From Devosia submarina (GTDB lineage Bacteria > Pseudomonadota > Alphaproteobacteria > Rhizobiales > Devosiaceae), in the NCBI RefSeq assembly GCF_003056345.1, contig NZ_PYWB01000004.1, positions 1-64,000 of the forward strand: a stretch of 64,000 bases of DNA. Direction: 5' to 3'. A program made the position numbers and the translations under genes. This document shows, piece after piece, positions 18,837-27,821 of the stretch. Positions within the stretch are counted from its first letter, which is position 1. Every line of letters starts with the position of its first letter. The notes below the pieces were generated by a model. It saw only the letters and a list, made by a program, of their open reading frames with translations. It made no database searches and was not told where the DNA came from.

Positions 18837-19478
18837 TCAAATCTCGGGCCGTACGAAATCGCCGCTCTCGGCATCCATGATCCAGAGCTCGCCGGTCGAA
18901 ATGTCGAACCAGGCGCCATGCACCGCCAGTTTCCCCTGCGCTTCCAACTCGGCCACATATGGGAAAGTGCGCAAATTCTGGATCGAATTTCGGATCGAGA
19001 TCCGCTCCAGCGCCGTCTGCCGTTCCGCCGGCGTCATGAGGGCATTCTGGCCCACCTGCTCGGGCAGCCCCCCCAGCATGCTCATCCATTTGCCGATGAA
19101 ATCACCATGGTCGAGCGGGCTCGGATCGGGGCTCAGCGCCGCCTTGATGCCACCGCAGCGACCATGGCCCATAATCACGATATTGCTGATCTGGAGCCCC
19201 TTGACGGCGAACTCGATACCAGCCGACGTGCCGTGCTGCCCCCCATCGGGCTGGTAGGTCGGCACCAGATTGGCCACGTTGCGCAGCACAAACAATTCGC
19301 CCGGCGCCGCATCAAAGATCAGCTCGGGCGCCGCCCGGCTGTCGCAGCACGCGATGATCATCGTGGTGGGGCTTTGGCCAATCGCGGCAAGCTCGCGATA
19401 ACGGTCTTTTTCACGAACATAGCGGCCCGCCATGAAATTGGCGTGGCCCTTGAGTAATTCTTGCGGAAACCGGTGCAT
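18837..19478 (-). CDS. Beta-class carbonic anhydrase
   Basis: The enzyme interconverts CO2 and bicarbonate. The 213-residue protein has the beta-class zinc and catalytic residues: Cys44, Asp46 and Arg48 in CCDSR, then His105 and Cys108 in GHGRCGG. Spacing matches the E. coli Can enzyme closely. The C-terminal ISTGELWIMDAESGDF fits the family. It converges on the EamA transporter gene and has the DUF1737 gene divergent on the other side. Bicarbonate supply for carboxylation steps is the usual role. Confidence 0.95.
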   Translation of the reverse strand: MHRFPQELLKGHANFMAGRYVREKDRYRELAAIGQSPTTMIIACCDSRAAPELIFDAAPGELFVLRNVANLVPTYQPDGGQHGTSAGIEFAVKGLQISNIVIMGHGRCGGIKAALSPDPSPLDHGDFIGKWMSMLGGLPEQVGQNALMTPAERQTALERISIRNSIQNLRTFPYVAELEAQGKLAVHGAWFDISTGELWIMDAESGDFVRPEI

Positions 19479-19551
19479 GGCGCTTCAAATATCGATAAGA
19501 GGCGTGGAGATCAATCGGGCGCGTTAGCACGCGCACGCATCGGGGGCATGC

Positions 19552-19758
19552 ATGCTGATTTACCGTTTCCTCACCGGCGAAGACGACGCCGCCTTTTGCC
19601 ACCGCGTCACCAAGGCCCTGAGCGAAGGCTGGCAGCTCTATGGCACGCCCTCCTATGCCTATGATGCGCACAACAAGAAAATGAAAGTCGGCCAGGCCGT
19701 CACCCGCATTGCCGCCGACCAGCCCTATGATCCCGACAAAAAGCTGGTGGATTTCTGA
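19552..19758 (+). CDS. DUF1737 domain protein
   Basis: This 68-residue protein matches the small DUF1737 family. It begins MLIYRFLTGEDDAAFCHRVT, has GWQLYGTPSYAYD in the centre, and ends with GQAVTRIAADQPYDPDKKL. It has no signal peptide or membrane segment. The function of the family is unknown. It starts 73 bases from the divergent carbonic anhydrase gene and converges on the Nudix gene with a four-base gap. Confidence 0.85.
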   Translation: MLIYRFLTGEDDAAFCHRVTKALSEGWQLYGTPSYAYDAHNKKMKVGQAVTRIAADQPYDPDKKLVDF

Positions 19759-19762
19759 CCGC

Positions 19763-20350
19763 CTAGCCCATCTCCCCCTTCACCAGCCGCAAGGCCAGCG
19801 CCTGCAACAGCATGATCGTCTTGGCATCCACGATCCGCCCATCCCCTATCATGGCCATGGCTTCCTCAAGCGGTAGCTCGAACACCTCGATATCCTCGCC
19901 CTCGCTTGCAAGCCCCCCACCGGCGCCGGCCTTCTCCCCCGGCCGGTAGTGCCCAAGGAAACACGCGCATTTTTCCGTCAGCGAGCCGCAGCTGGGATAG
20001 GCATCAAACAAAAACACCATGTCCGCCGGCGCATAGCCGGTTTCCTCCACCGCCTCGCGATGTGCCGCGATCGCTGGCGCCTCCCCGTCCAGCAAACCGG
20101 CGGGCACCTCGATCATCCAGGCCGGATCGCCATTCAGATGCGGCGGCAGCCGGAACTGCCGCGTCAGGATCACCGTCCCCGCTTCAGCCGCATAAAGCAG
20201 CACCGCTGCGGCGCTCCCATGATCATAAACCTCCCGCTGCACGGTCTGCACCGTTCCGTCCCGCCGCGAATGGGTGACCTGGTAATTGTCGAGCCGCCCC
20301 CAATTATGAGCCAGGGGAGTAACGCTGTTAATGGTGATGGAATCGGCCAT
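19763..20350 (-). CDS. Nudix hydrolase, ADP-ribose pyrophosphatase-like
   Basis: Nudix hydrolases of this type cleave nucleoside diphosphate sugars such as ADP-ribose. The chosen start (MADSITINSVTPLAHNWG) gives 195 residues; the frame continues 19 codons upstream without support. The Nudix box runs from GLLDGEAPA through REAVEETGY in the central third, preceded by MIEVPAG, as in the NudF/GDP-mannose hydrolase group. The last segment KTIMLLQALALRL is common in that group. It is divergent from sdhC and probably monocistronic. Confidence 0.88.
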   Translation of the reverse strand: MADSITINSVTPLAHNWGRLDNYQVTHSRRDGTVQTVQREVYDHGSAAAVLLYAAEAGTVILTRQFRLPPHLNGDPAWMIEVPAGLLDGEAPAIAAHREAVEETGYAPADMVFLFDAYPSCGSLTEKCACFLGHYRPGEKAGAGGGLASEGEDIEVFELPLEEAMAMIGDGRIVDAKTIMLLQALALRLVKGEMG

Positions 20351-20577
20351 GAGTGCTCCACGTGTTCGGCCCAAGATATGCGCGGAACCACTCGGCCTGC
20401 CAAGCACCCGCCCACCGTCTCACTTGCGTATCCCGCACACCTCGTGCGCTATACGAACAAAGTGCGGCTTGCGACAAAAGTGGGGCCTTGAAGCCTTTGA
20501 TTTTCTCCACAGCGGAGTCTAGAAGTCGAGAACCATTCCAAACTGCGCGTCCCCTCCTCACGCGCCAGCGAGGCTTC

Positions 20578-20964
20578 ATGACGGTTCGACCCCGCCCCCT
20601 ATCGCCGCACCTGCAGATCTACCGCTTCACCATCACCATGGCGATGTCCATCGTCCACCGCGCCACCGGCATTGCCAATTACGCTGGCACGGCGCTGCTG
20701 GTGCTCTGGCTCCTCGCCGCCGCCTGGGGCCCTGAACCGCTCGAAGCCGTGAATGGGCTTTATGGCAGCTGGATCGGGCAGATCATCCTCTTTGGCTACA
20801 CTTGGAGCCTGGTCCACCACATGCTGGGCGGCATCCGCCACTATGTCTGGGATTTCATCCTGGGCATGGAAGCAGGCCAGCGCGAAATGCTCGCCTGGGC
20901 CAACCTTGTCGCCTCCACCCTGATCACCCTGCTGATCTGGACCATTTTCGTGTGGGTTGCCTGA
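20578..20964 (+). CDS. sdhC: Succinate dehydrogenase cytochrome b556 subunit
   Basis: SdhC is one of two membrane anchors of complex II; it binds heme b and helps form the quinone site. The ATG at 20578 gives 128 residues starting MTVRPRPLSPHLQIYRF, the family's usual N-terminus. It has three membrane helices and the heme ligand region LVHHMLGGIRHYVWD. The sdhD start overlaps the stop by one base (TGATG arrangement). An upstream frame to 20353 has no support. The 227-base gap before it, shared with the divergent Nudix gene, should hold the operon promoter; a weak TTGCGT/CTATAC pair with a 19-base spacer lies at 20424-20454. Confidence 0.96.
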   Translation: MTVRPRPLSPHLQIYRFTITMAMSIVHRATGIANYAGTALLVLWLLAAAWGPEPLEAVNGLYGSWIGQIILFGYTWSLVHHMLGGIRHYVWDFILGMEAGQREMLAWANLVASTLITLLIWTIFVWVA

Positions 20965-21356
20965 TGCGTGAAGAAACCATTACCCGCCAGACCATTGCCG
21001 ATCCGCGCTCGCACTACGGCGACGCCAAGGCATCGACCCGCCATTTCATTCTCCAGCGCCTGAGCGGCGTCAGCAACATTGTCTTCCTGCTGCTCCTGCT
21101 CTTTATCGTCGTGAGCCTTGCCGGCGAAGATCGCACCGACATGGTGGAGACCGTCGGCAATCCATTGATCGGCCTGCCCTTTGCGCTAACCCTGGGCATC
21201 CTCACTCTCCACATGCGCAACGGCATGCGCGACGTCTTGGAAGATTACTTCCGCGGTCGCACCTACCGGCTCTACATGATGCTGAACTCCCTGTTCTGCC
21301 TCATCATTGCCCTCCTAGGCATCGGAGCCATTCTCAAGCTTGTATTCTGGGGTTAA
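20964..21356 (+). CDS. sdhD: Succinate dehydrogenase membrane anchor subunit
   Basis: SdhD is the second hydrophobic anchor of complex II and contributes to the quinone pocket. The ATG at 20964 gives 130 residues. The N-terminal segment ASTRHFILQRLSGVSNIVF is typical, and three membrane helices follow. The central HMRNGMRDVLEDY carries the conserved histidine and aspartate. The start overlaps the sdhC stop, and sdhA begins six bases after the stop, so translation of sdhCDA is likely coupled. Confidence 0.95.
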   Translation: MREETITRQTIADPRSHYGDAKASTRHFILQRLSGVSNIVFLLLLLFIVVSLAGEDRTDMVETVGNPLIGLPFALTLGILTLHMRNGMRDVLEDYFRGRTYRLYMMLNSLFCLIIALLGIGAILKLVFWG

Positions 21357-21362
21357 CCGCCA

Positions 21363-23174
21363 ATGGCTAGCTATGAACTGATCGACCACGAATTCGACGT
21401 GGTGGTGGTTGGCGCCGGCGGCGCTGGCCTACGCGCCACGCTGGGCATGGCCGAGCAGGGTTTCAACACCGCCTGCATCACCAAGGTCTTCCCCACCCGC
21501 TCCCACACCGTGGCGGCCCAGGGCGGTATCGCGGCATCCCTGCAGAACATGGGACCGGACAGCTGGCAGTGGCACATGTACGACACCGTCAAGGGGTCGG
21601 ACTGGCTGGGCGACAACGATGCCATGGAATACCTCGCCCGCGAGGCCCCCGCCGCTATCTATGAACTCGAGCATTACGGCGTGCCCTTCTCGCGCACCCC
21701 CGAGGGCAAGATCTACCAGCGCCCGTTTGGCGGCCACATGACCGAGTTCGGCGAAGGCCCCCCGGTGCAGCGCACCTGCGCCGCCGCCGACCGCACGGGC
21801 CACGCCATGCTCCACACGCTTTATGGCCAGTCGCTGCGCAACGATGCGCAGTTCTTTATCGAATATTTCGCCCTCGACCTGATCATGGGCGATGATGGCG
21901 CCTGCCAGGGCGTTATCGCCTGGAAGCTCGATGACGGTACGCTCCATCGCTTCCGCGCCAAGCTCGTCGTTCTGGCCACCGGCGGTTATGGCCGCGCCTA
22001 TTTCTCCGCCACTTCTGCCCATACCTGCACCGGCGACGGCAATGGCATGGTGGTCCGCGCCGGCCTGCCACTTCAGGACATGGAGTTCGTCCAGTTCCAC
22101 CCCACCGGCATTTATGGCGCAGGCGTCCTCATCACCGAAGGCGCGCGCGGCGAAGGCGGCTATCTCACCAATTCGGAAGGCGAGCGCTTCATGGAGCGCT
22201 ATGCCCCCAATGCCAAGGACCTCGCCTCGCGCGACGTCGTTTCGCGCTGCATGACGCTGGAAATCCGCGAAGGCCGTGGCGTCGGTCCCAACAAGGACCA
22301 TATCCACCTCCATCTCGATCACCTTGATCCCAAGGTGCTCCATGAGCGCCTGCCGGGTATCACGGAATCGGCCAAGATCTTTGCCGGCGTCGACCTCACC
22401 CGCGAGCCGATCCCGGTCCTGCCGACCGTCCACTACAACATGGGCGGCATCCCCGCGAACTACCATGGCGAAGTGCTTTCCCCCACGCCCGACAATCCCG
22501 ATCGCGTGGTGCCGGGCCTCATGGCCGTAGGCGAAGCTGCCTGTGCTTCCGTCCATGGCGCGAACCGCCTGGGTTCCAATTCATTGACCGACCTTGTGGT
22601 GTTCGGTCGCGCCGCCGCCATTCGCGCCGGCAAGGTCTTGGACAAATCCGCTCCCGTTCCCCCGATCAATTCGGCGCAGGACGAAAAAATCCTCGCGCGC
22701 TTTGATCGCCTGCGCAACGCTGCGGGCTCGCAACCCACCGCCAAGCTGCGCGACGAGATGCAGCGGACCATGCAGTCGGACGCGGCCGTGTTCCGCACCT
22801 CCGAATCCCTCAAAAAGGGCGTCGAGGCCATGAGCGAGATCTACTCGCGCCTAGGCGATGTTCGCGTCTCCGATCGCTCGCTGATCTGGAATTCGGACTT
22901 GGTGGAAACCCTCGAGCTTGAAAATCTCATGGCCAATGCCATGGTGACCGTGGTTTCTGCCGAAGCGCGCCATGAATCCCGCGGTGCCCATGCTCACGAG
23001 GATTACCCCAACCGCGACGACGAGAACTGGCGCAAGCACACGCTGAGCTGGATCGATCCTGCCACTGGCGCCGTGCGCCTGGGCTATCGCCCCGTCCATG
23101 TCGACCCGCTCACCCCTGAGAGCGAAGGTGGCATCGACCTCAAGAAAATCGCGCCCAAGGCCCGAGTCTACTGA
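21363..23174 (+). CDS. sdhA: Succinate dehydrogenase flavoprotein subunit
   Basis: SdhA oxidises succinate to fumarate and passes electrons through FAD to SdhB. At 603 residues it matches the family. The FAD-binding start reads [16 protein letters not shown], and the covalent FAD histidine is His48 in [12 protein letters not shown]. The substrate region contains HPTGIYGAG and TEGARGEGG, and [17 protein letters not shown] is the usual C-terminal FAD contact. The C-terminal domain ends [11 protein letters not shown] small exported protein gene begins on its last base, which is unusual within sdh operons. Confidence 0.98.
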   Translation: MASYELIDHEFDVVVVGAGGAGLRATLGMAEQGFNTACITKVFPTRSHTVAAQGGIAASLQNMGPDSWQWHMYDTVKGSDWLGDNDAMEYLAREAPAAIYELEHYGVPFSRTPEGKIYQRPFGGHMTEFGEGPPVQRTCAAADRTGHAMLHTLYGQSLRNDAQFFIEYFALDLIMGDDGACQGVIAWKLDDGTLHRFRAKLVVLATGGYGRAYFSATSAHTCTGDGNGMVVRAGLPLQDMEFVQFHPTGIYGAGVLITEGARGEGGYLTNSEGERFMERYAPNAKDLASRDVVSRCMTLEIREGRGVGPNKDHIHLHLDHLDPKVLHERLPGITESAKIFAGVDLTREPIPVLPTVHYNMGGIPANYHGEVLSPTPDNPDRVVPGLMAVGEAACASVHGANRLGSNSLTDLVVFGRAAAIRAGKVLDKSAPVPPINSAQDEKILARFDRLRNAAGSQPTAKLRDEMQRTMQSDAAVFRTSESLKKGVEAMSEIYSRLGDVRVSDRSLIWNSDLVETLELENLMANAMVTVVSAEARHESRGAHAHEDYPNRDDENWRKHTLSWIDPATGAVRLGYRPVHVDPLTPESEGGIDLKKIAPKARVY

Positions 23175-23464
23175 TGCGCCGCTTCCTTCTGCCCGTCCTT
23201 TTGCTGTTGACCGCCGCGCCCGCTCAGGCCGCGGCGCCAACCAGCGAGCAAAAAGCCGAGTTCACGCGCGTCTGCATGAGCATCGCGCAGGACGAGGCGC
23301 TCTGCACCTGCAAGGCCGACGCCGCCATGACGCTGATCGATCAGCCCTTCATGGATGTGCTGATCGCGGCCATGAAGGGCACGCGCAACCCGGCCGAAAG
23401 CGAATACAGGGCGTACAATGCCTACGTCGCCAAATCGAACCAGATCTGCAAGCCGAACTACTAA
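23174..23464 (+). CDS. Small exported four-cysteine protein within the sdh operon
   Basis: This 96-residue protein has a clear signal peptide ([19 protein letters not shown], cleavage near residue 19-20). The mature part of about 76 residues has four cysteines: in RVCMS, LCTCKAD (two) and the C-terminal ICKPNY. It is probably periplasmic with two disulphides, or possibly a metal site. I recognise no named family. Its ATG overlaps the sdhA stop, so it is co-translated with sdhA, and sdhB follows 149 bases later. A role in complex II maturation or in a periplasmic function linked to respiration is only an inference from position. Confidence 0.8.
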   Translation: MRRFLLPVLLLLTAAPAQAAAPTSEQKAEFTRVCMSIAQDEALCTCKADAAMTLIDQPFMDVLIAAMKGTRNPAESEYRAYNAYVAKSNQICKPNY

Positions 23465-23492
23465 GGGCTCGGCCACCGGCCGCGCCACACTC

Positions 23493-23573
23493 ACGATGTC
23501 ACCCCGGGCCTGACCCGGGGCCCATCTCGAGATCTTAGGATGGATCCCGGGATGACACCGGGATAAAACCAGA
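23493..23573. repeat. Palindromic repeat, family B, inside the sdh operon
   Basis: The element begins GTCACCCCGGGCCTGACCC and closes with ATCCCGGGATGACACC, so the outer ends are inverted copies. It lies between the small Cys protein gene and sdhB, where it could form a strong RNA hairpin and affect sdhB expression. Related elements lie at 24431, 50571 and 60535. Confidence 0.7.
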
Positions 23574-23613
23574 CCGGTGCCACCCAATCGGCACCCAAAG
23601 AAGGAACCGACCC

Positions 23614-24396
23614 ATGGTCGAATTGATGCTCCCCAAGGCCGATCGCCCCACCAAGGGCAAGACCTGGCCCAAGCCCGCCGGTGCCAAGCGCCTGCGCGAG
23701 TATCACATCTACCGCTACAATCCCGATGAGAACGCCAATCCGCGCATCGACACCTATTGGATCGATCTCGACCAATGCGGGCCGATGATCCTCGATGGCC
23801 TGCTCTGGATTAAAAACAATGTCGATCCGACACTGACCCTGCGCCGCTCCTGCCGCGAGGGCATTTGCGGCTCGTGTTCCATGAACATCAACGGGCTCAA
23901 TACCCTGGCCTGCACCAAGGGCATGGACGACTCGACCGGCCCCATCAAGATCTACCCCCTGCCCCACATGCCCGTGGTCAAGGATCTGGTGCCCGATCTC
24001 ACCACCTTCTACGCCCAGCACCGCGCTATCGAGCCTTGGCTAAAGACCACCTCGCCTACCCCGCAAGAGGAATGGACCCAGTCCGTTCCCCAGCGCGCCA
24101 AGCTTGACGGGCTCTACGAGTGCATCCTGTGCGCCTGCTGCTCGACGTCCTGCCCCAGCTATTGGTGGAATGGCGAACGCTATCTCGGCCCCGCCGCCCT
24201 CCTGCAGGCCTATCGCTGGCTGATCGACTCGCGTGACGAAACCACGACGGAACGCCTCGATAACCTTGAAGACCCCTTCAAGCTTTATCGCTGCCACACC
24301 ATCATGAACTGCGCCAAGGTCTGCCCCAAAGGCCTTAACCCCGCCAAGGCCATCGCCGAAATCAAGAAAATGATGGTGGAGCGCAAGGCCGCTTGA
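23614..24396 (+). CDS. sdhB: Succinate dehydrogenase iron-sulfur subunit
   Basis: SdhB carries the three iron-sulfur clusters that pass electrons from SdhA to quinone. The 260-residue protein has the [2Fe-2S] motif [16 protein letters not shown], with a later cysteine in LACTKG. The motif [17 protein letters not shown] and the motif [17 protein letters not shown] bind the [4Fe-4S] and [3Fe-4S] clusters. It ends KMMVERKAA. It is separated from sdhA by the small exported protein gene and a palindromic repeat, and its own ribosome-binding site AAGGAA precedes the ATG. Confidence 0.98.
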   Translation: MVELMLPKADRPTKGKTWPKPAGAKRLREYHIYRYNPDENANPRIDTYWIDLDQCGPMILDGLLWIKNNVDPTLTLRRSCREGICGSCSMNINGLNTLACTKGMDDSTGPIKIYPLPHMPVVKDLVPDLTTFYAQHRAIEPWLKTTSPTPQEEWTQSVPQRAKLDGLYECILCACCSTSCPSYWWNGERYLGPAALLQAYRWLIDSRDETTTERLDNLEDPFKLYRCHTIMNCAKVCPKGLNPAKAIAEIKKMMVERKAA

Positions 24397-24430
24397 GCCA
24401 AGCTCTCTGGCCACCGCACCATCCCGCCCA

Positions 24431-24593
24431 CGATGTCACCCCGGCCTTGAGCCGGGGCCCATCCTGAGATTTCAGGCTTCGCTGTCAGGCCCATCACACC
24501 TAAAATCGTCACCCTCGGGCTCGACCCGAGGGCCCTATGCTAACTCAACGCTCCGCAAGTGAAGTCCCCTTGGGTCAAGCCCAAGGGTGACCG
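24431..24593. repeat. Palindromic repeats, family B (tandem elements)
   Basis: Two composite elements follow sdhB. The second runs from GTCACCCTCGGGCTCGACCC to TTGGGTCAAGCCCAAGGGTG, with inverted outer ends. A near-copy of this composite occurs at 60535. They occupy the gap between sdhB and the convergent repeat-protein gene. Confidence 0.7.
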
Positions 24594-24644
24594 CTAGTGG
24601 TTGAGAGCGCCGGTGATTCTCCCCCAAATCCCACACCCGGAGCC

Positions 24645-25763
24645 CTACCCCTCCACGTCCTCGCGGAGCACGATCCGGCCTGCTTCGAACGCCGCCTTGC
24701 AATCCTCCCGGTCGTGCCGGATATCCCCGTCCAGCAAAACTACCGCCGCTCCTGGCCCTTCGAACCGTGGATCGTCGCACAGGCCGTCACCGGCATATTC
24801 CGAAGCATTGTCGCCAAAATTGATCCCGGCGCTGTTGTAAGGCGCCCCCGCCGCATATTCAGGCGAATACACGGGCCGGATACGGGCCGTGCCTGCTTCC
24901 ACCGCCGCCCGGCAGTCGCTGGCATCGGCGCTCATGTCCTCGGGCAGCAGCTTCTTGTCGACGCCCGCGCCTTCGAAGCGCAGATCATCGCATTCCCCAT
25001 CATTGGCCCATTTGCTGGCGTCGCCGCCATAGTCAAACATGGCAATTGCCGGCTCCGCTTCGGCATCACCGTTGAAAACCGCTGTACCTGCTTCCACCGC
25101 GGCACGGCAGTCCGTGGCATCGTGCAGCCGGTCTTCCTCCACCAACTCCCGGGCAACGCCCCTGCCTGAAAAGCGTGGATCATCGCATTCGCCGTCATGG
25201 GCCCATTTGCTGGCATCATCGCCATAGGCGATCCCCGGGGCATCCCCGCCCTTGTAGTCGGGATTGATGGTCACCGTCCCGGCCTCGAACGCCTCCCGGC
25301 AATCGCTGGCGTCCTTGAGCAGATCCGCCTCCACCAATTCATCGGCCATGCCCCGACCCTGGAACCGCGGGTCATCGCACTCCCCATCATCAGCCCACTC
25401 GCCACTATCATCGCCAAAATCGATGGAAGCATCTGCAGGAGGTTCTTCACTGGCGCCCTTGAGCGAAACACTGCCCGCCTCAAGCGCTGCCCGGCAGTCT
25501 TTGGCGTCCTTGCCCGTATTCGACAGGAGCGGCTCGGGACCCATGCCGGGGCCCTCGAAGCGCGGATCATCGCACTCGCCATCATCAGCATATTCGCTAC
25601 TATCATTGCCGAAATCGATCGGCGCACCTTCAGACGCTGATGTGCTGATCGGCGGGTTCTTGCCGCTGGCCGAAATCTTGTTGGCCAAGGCCGGTGCCGC
25701 AAGCGTCGCGATGAGTGCAAGGCCCATTGCGGTCCCGCCCAGCAGCCTTCCAAACACCATCAT
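24645..25763 (-). CDS. Exported protein with five acidic two-cysteine repeats
   Basis: This 372-residue protein has a signal peptide (from MMVFGRLLGGTAM, cleavage near APALA, about residue 27). A short linker is followed by five repeats of about 51 residues at positions 49-99, 114-164, 178-228, 244-294 and 314-364. Each repeat follows the pattern FGDDASEWADDGECDDPRF, then a variable stretch, then DASDCRAAVEAG. Each has two cysteines and eight or more acidic residues, suggesting one disulphide per repeat and perhaps Ca2+ binding. The start was chosen by an upstream GGGGAGAG; the frame is open 13 codons further. I cannot assign a function. It is convergent with sdhB. Confidence 0.85.
   Translation of the reverse strand: MMVFGRLLGGTAMGLALIATLAAPALANKISASGKNPPISTSASEGAPIDFGNDSSEYADDGECDDPRFEGPGMGPEPLLSNTGKDAKDCRAALEAGSVSLKGASEEPPADASIDFGDDSGEWADDGECDDPRFQGRGMADELVEADLLKDASDCREAFEAGTVTINPDYKGGDAPGIAYGDDASKWAHDGECDDPRFSGRGVARELVEEDRLHDATDCRAAVEAGTAVFNGDAEAEPAIAMFDYGGDASKWANDGECDDLRFEGAGVDKKLLPEDMSADASDCRAAVEAGTARIRPVYSPEYAAGAPYNSAGINFGDNASEYAGDGLCDDPRFEGPGAAVVLLDGDIRHDREDCKAAFEAGRIVLREDVEG
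24672..25619 (-). repeat. Five coding repeats of the Cys/Asp protein
   Basis: On the minus strand the repeat cores occupy about 25467-25619, 25272-25424, 25080-25232, 24882-25034 and 24672-24824. Linkers of 14-20 codons separate them. The protein-level match is far stronger than the DNA match, so the duplication is old and the repeat pattern is under selection. Confidence 0.85.
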
Positions 25764-25823
25764 CGCCCGCGCTCTCCCCAAAACCTTCTCGTGCAAGAAC
25801 ATTGTCGCGCCTTTGTGGCAAGG

Positions 25824-26768
25824 TCAGCCGGCTTGTGCCCGCAGGCGCTGCTCGGCCCGGGTGAACAGCGTTGCACCCAACAGCACCAGGGCCGTCCCCA
25901 ATCCATGATAGATCGTGAAGGGCTCGCCCAGCACCACAACCGCAAAGGCGATGGTCAGAAGCGGGCCGAACGCGGCCGTCGAGGAATTGGCCCGCGCCCC
26001 AATCCGCGCAATGGCGGCGTTCATCATGAAAGACGGCAGAACGGTTGAAAAAATCCCCAGCGCCAGGCCCAGGAGCCAAACCGGCTGCGGCAAGCTCAAA
26101 AGCGCCTGCGGGCCGGTGATAAGAAGGCTTTGCCCGATCGCAAAGACCGCTGCGGTCGACATGGCAATGCAGGTAAAAAGCCCCGTTCCCAACCCCCGCA
26201 TCTGCCCCTTGGCGAGCAGCTGGTAAAGGGCAAAGGTCACCGCCGCCGTCAACACCAGCGCCGTGCCGATCAGCAGGCCATCAGGCTCCGCCCAAAAGCT
26301 CCAACCGAACAGCAAGACGATCCCGCCATAGGCGATCAGCATCCCCGGCAGGATGCGCCAGCTGAACGGCACGCGGAAAAACAATGCCCCGAACAGCACC
26401 ACGAAAAACGGATAGGTAAACAGCACCAGCCGCCCATACTGCGCCGAAATGAAGTTGAGCGCAGCAAAATCGAGATAGCTCGAAACATAATAGCCCAGCA
26501 GCCCAACCAGCATGGCCGGGACCAGCAGGCGCGGCGTGAACAAGCGCAAGAGCTTCCGATTGCGCCGCAGCAGCACAAGGAGGATCATCAGGTATACTGG
26601 CAGCGCCACCAGCATGCGCAACGCCAGGAGCACCTCGGTTGCCGCACCCTGCGCATAGGCGAGCTTGATGAAAATGGCCTTGGACGAAAACAGCACCGCC
26701 CCACCTATCGCGAAGCTATAGCCGAGCGGATCGGCAACGGGGTTTGCAGATTGTGTGATCGTGGCCAT
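25824..26768 (-). CDS. EamA/DMT family transporter (second)
   Basis: This 314-residue membrane protein has ten predicted membrane segments and two EamA halves. It starts MATITQSANPVADPLGYSFA, with KAIFIKLAYAQGA in the first helix region. It ends with the RIGARANSSTAAFGPLLTIA and LGEPFTIYHGLGTALVLLG segments typical of the superfamily. Its substrate is unknown. It is only distantly similar to the EamA gene at 17951. A 23-bp palindrome shared with another promoter lies 46 bases upstream of its start. Confidence 0.9.
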   Translation of the reverse strand: MATITQSANPVADPLGYSFAIGGAVLFSSKAIFIKLAYAQGAATEVLLALRMLVALPVYLMILLVLLRRNRKLLRLFTPRLLVPAMLVGLLGYYVSSYLDFAALNFISAQYGRLVLFTYPFFVVLFGALFFRVPFSWRILPGMLIAYGGIVLLFGWSFWAEPDGLLIGTALVLTAAVTFALYQLLAKGQMRGLGTGLFTCIAMSTAAVFAIGQSLLITGPQALLSLPQPVWLLGLALGIFSTVLPSFMMNAAIARIGARANSSTAAFGPLLTIAFAVVVLGEPFTIYHGLGTALVLLGATLFTRAEQRLRAQAG

Positions 26769-26813
26769 GGGCCCCTTGGCTAAACCTACAGGTGTTTCCC
26801 GTAAAGGCCGCTC

Positions 26814-26836
26814 AACGCTAACAGTCTGCTAACGTT
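26814..26836. promoter_or_regulatory. 23-bp near-palindrome (copy 1)
   Basis: AACGCTAACAG and CTGCTAACGTT flank a central T; nine of eleven arm positions are complementary. A copy with 20 of 23 identical bases lies at 38972-38994, also just upstream of a minus-strand gene. It sits between xerC and the EamA transporter start. A transcription factor operator is the simplest reading. Confidence 0.45.
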
Positions 26837-26848
26837 AAACAGGGGTCG

Positions 26849-27778
26849 CTAACCGCGCGGATGGGCCTTCCGATAGCTGTCCAGGAGCCGGCCCGTATCG
26901 ACCGCCGTATAGATCTGCGTCGTCGAAAGGCTTGCATGTCCCAGCAATTCCTGGATCGCCCGCAAATCTCCCCCCGCCCCCAGCAGGTGCGTTGCAAAGG
27001 AATGGCGCAAGGCATGGGGCGTCGCCGACTGCGGCAAACCAAGGGCACCCCGCAGCTGCACCACCCGCTTCTGGATCAGCCGCGGCGACAGCACACCGCC
27101 CTTTTCCCCCCGAAACAAAGGCTCTTGCGCACCCAGGCTGAACGGACAGAGCTCGAGATATCGATCGATCGCCCCCCGCACCGCCGCAATCAACGGCACC
27201 ATCCGCACCTTGCCACCCTTGCCCGTCACCCGGATCACCGCACTCTCCAGATCGGCCCGAGTCAGCGCCAGCGCTTCGGATATTCGCAAGCCTGTTCCGT
27301 AACATAGCGACAGCACCGCCATGTCTCGCGCGGCCACCCAAGGCTTGTCTTCCATCTCTGCAGTTGTCGCGATCGCACCCCGCGCCTCAGTCACGCTCAG
27401 TGCCTTTGGCAAGGATTTGGGCAGCTTGGGCGTGCGGATAACATCAAGCGCTTCGCTTGCCAGGACCCCCTCACGCTCCAGAAACCGGAAAAAGCTTTTC
27501 AGCGCCGAAAGCACCCGCGCCAACGAACGGGAGCCCAGCGATTCGTTGCGGCGCTGCGCCATAAAGGCCCGGATATCGGCGCCACGCAGCTCCTTGAGCA
27601 CCTGCAGGCTCACCGGCCCGCCGGCATGCCCGGCCAGGAAACCCATGAACTGATCAAGATCCCGGCTATAGGCCTCAAGCGTATTATCGGCGAGGCGGCG
27701 AACCGAAAGGAGCTCGCGCTGCCATGCGCCGATCTGGGCACGAACAAATTCGTCAGTGGCAAAGGCTGAGTCGACCAT
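26849..27778 (-). CDS. xerC: Tyrosine recombinase XerC
   Basis: XerC, with XerD, resolves chromosome dimers at dif during division. The 309-residue protein has the SAM-like N-terminal domain (about 1-110). The catalytic set is Arg in GTGLRISEAL, Lys in TGKGGKVRMVPL, His-x-x-Arg in HALRHSFATHLLGAGG, His in LGHASLSTTQ and Tyr in TQIYTAVD. The neighbourhood (divergent from priA, with one small gene between) is the usual position of xerC in Hyphomicrobiales, which is why XerC is preferred over XerD. No dif site was seen in the window. Confidence 0.93.
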   Translation of the reverse strand: MVDSAFATDEFVRAQIGAWQRELLSVRRLADNTLEAYSRDLDQFMGFLAGHAGGPVSLQVLKELRGADIRAFMAQRRNESLGSRSLARVLSALKSFFRFLEREGVLASEALDVIRTPKLPKSLPKALSVTEARGAIATTAEMEDKPWVAARDMAVLSLCYGTGLRISEALALTRADLESAVIRVTGKGGKVRMVPLIAAVRGAIDRYLELCPFSLGAQEPLFRGEKGGVLSPRLIQKRVVQLRGALGLPQSATPHALRHSFATHLLGAGGDLRAIQELLGHASLSTTQIYTAVDTGRLLDSYRKAHPRG

Positions 27779-27821
27779 GCCGCAAGGCTAGCGACCCCTG
27801 GTTAGCAAAGCGTTCTGCGCC

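Noticed and set aside
26814..26848. Possible dif site next to xerC
   Set aside because: The palindrome here does not have the 11-6-11 layout or core sequence of known dif sites, and a second copy lies 12 kb away.
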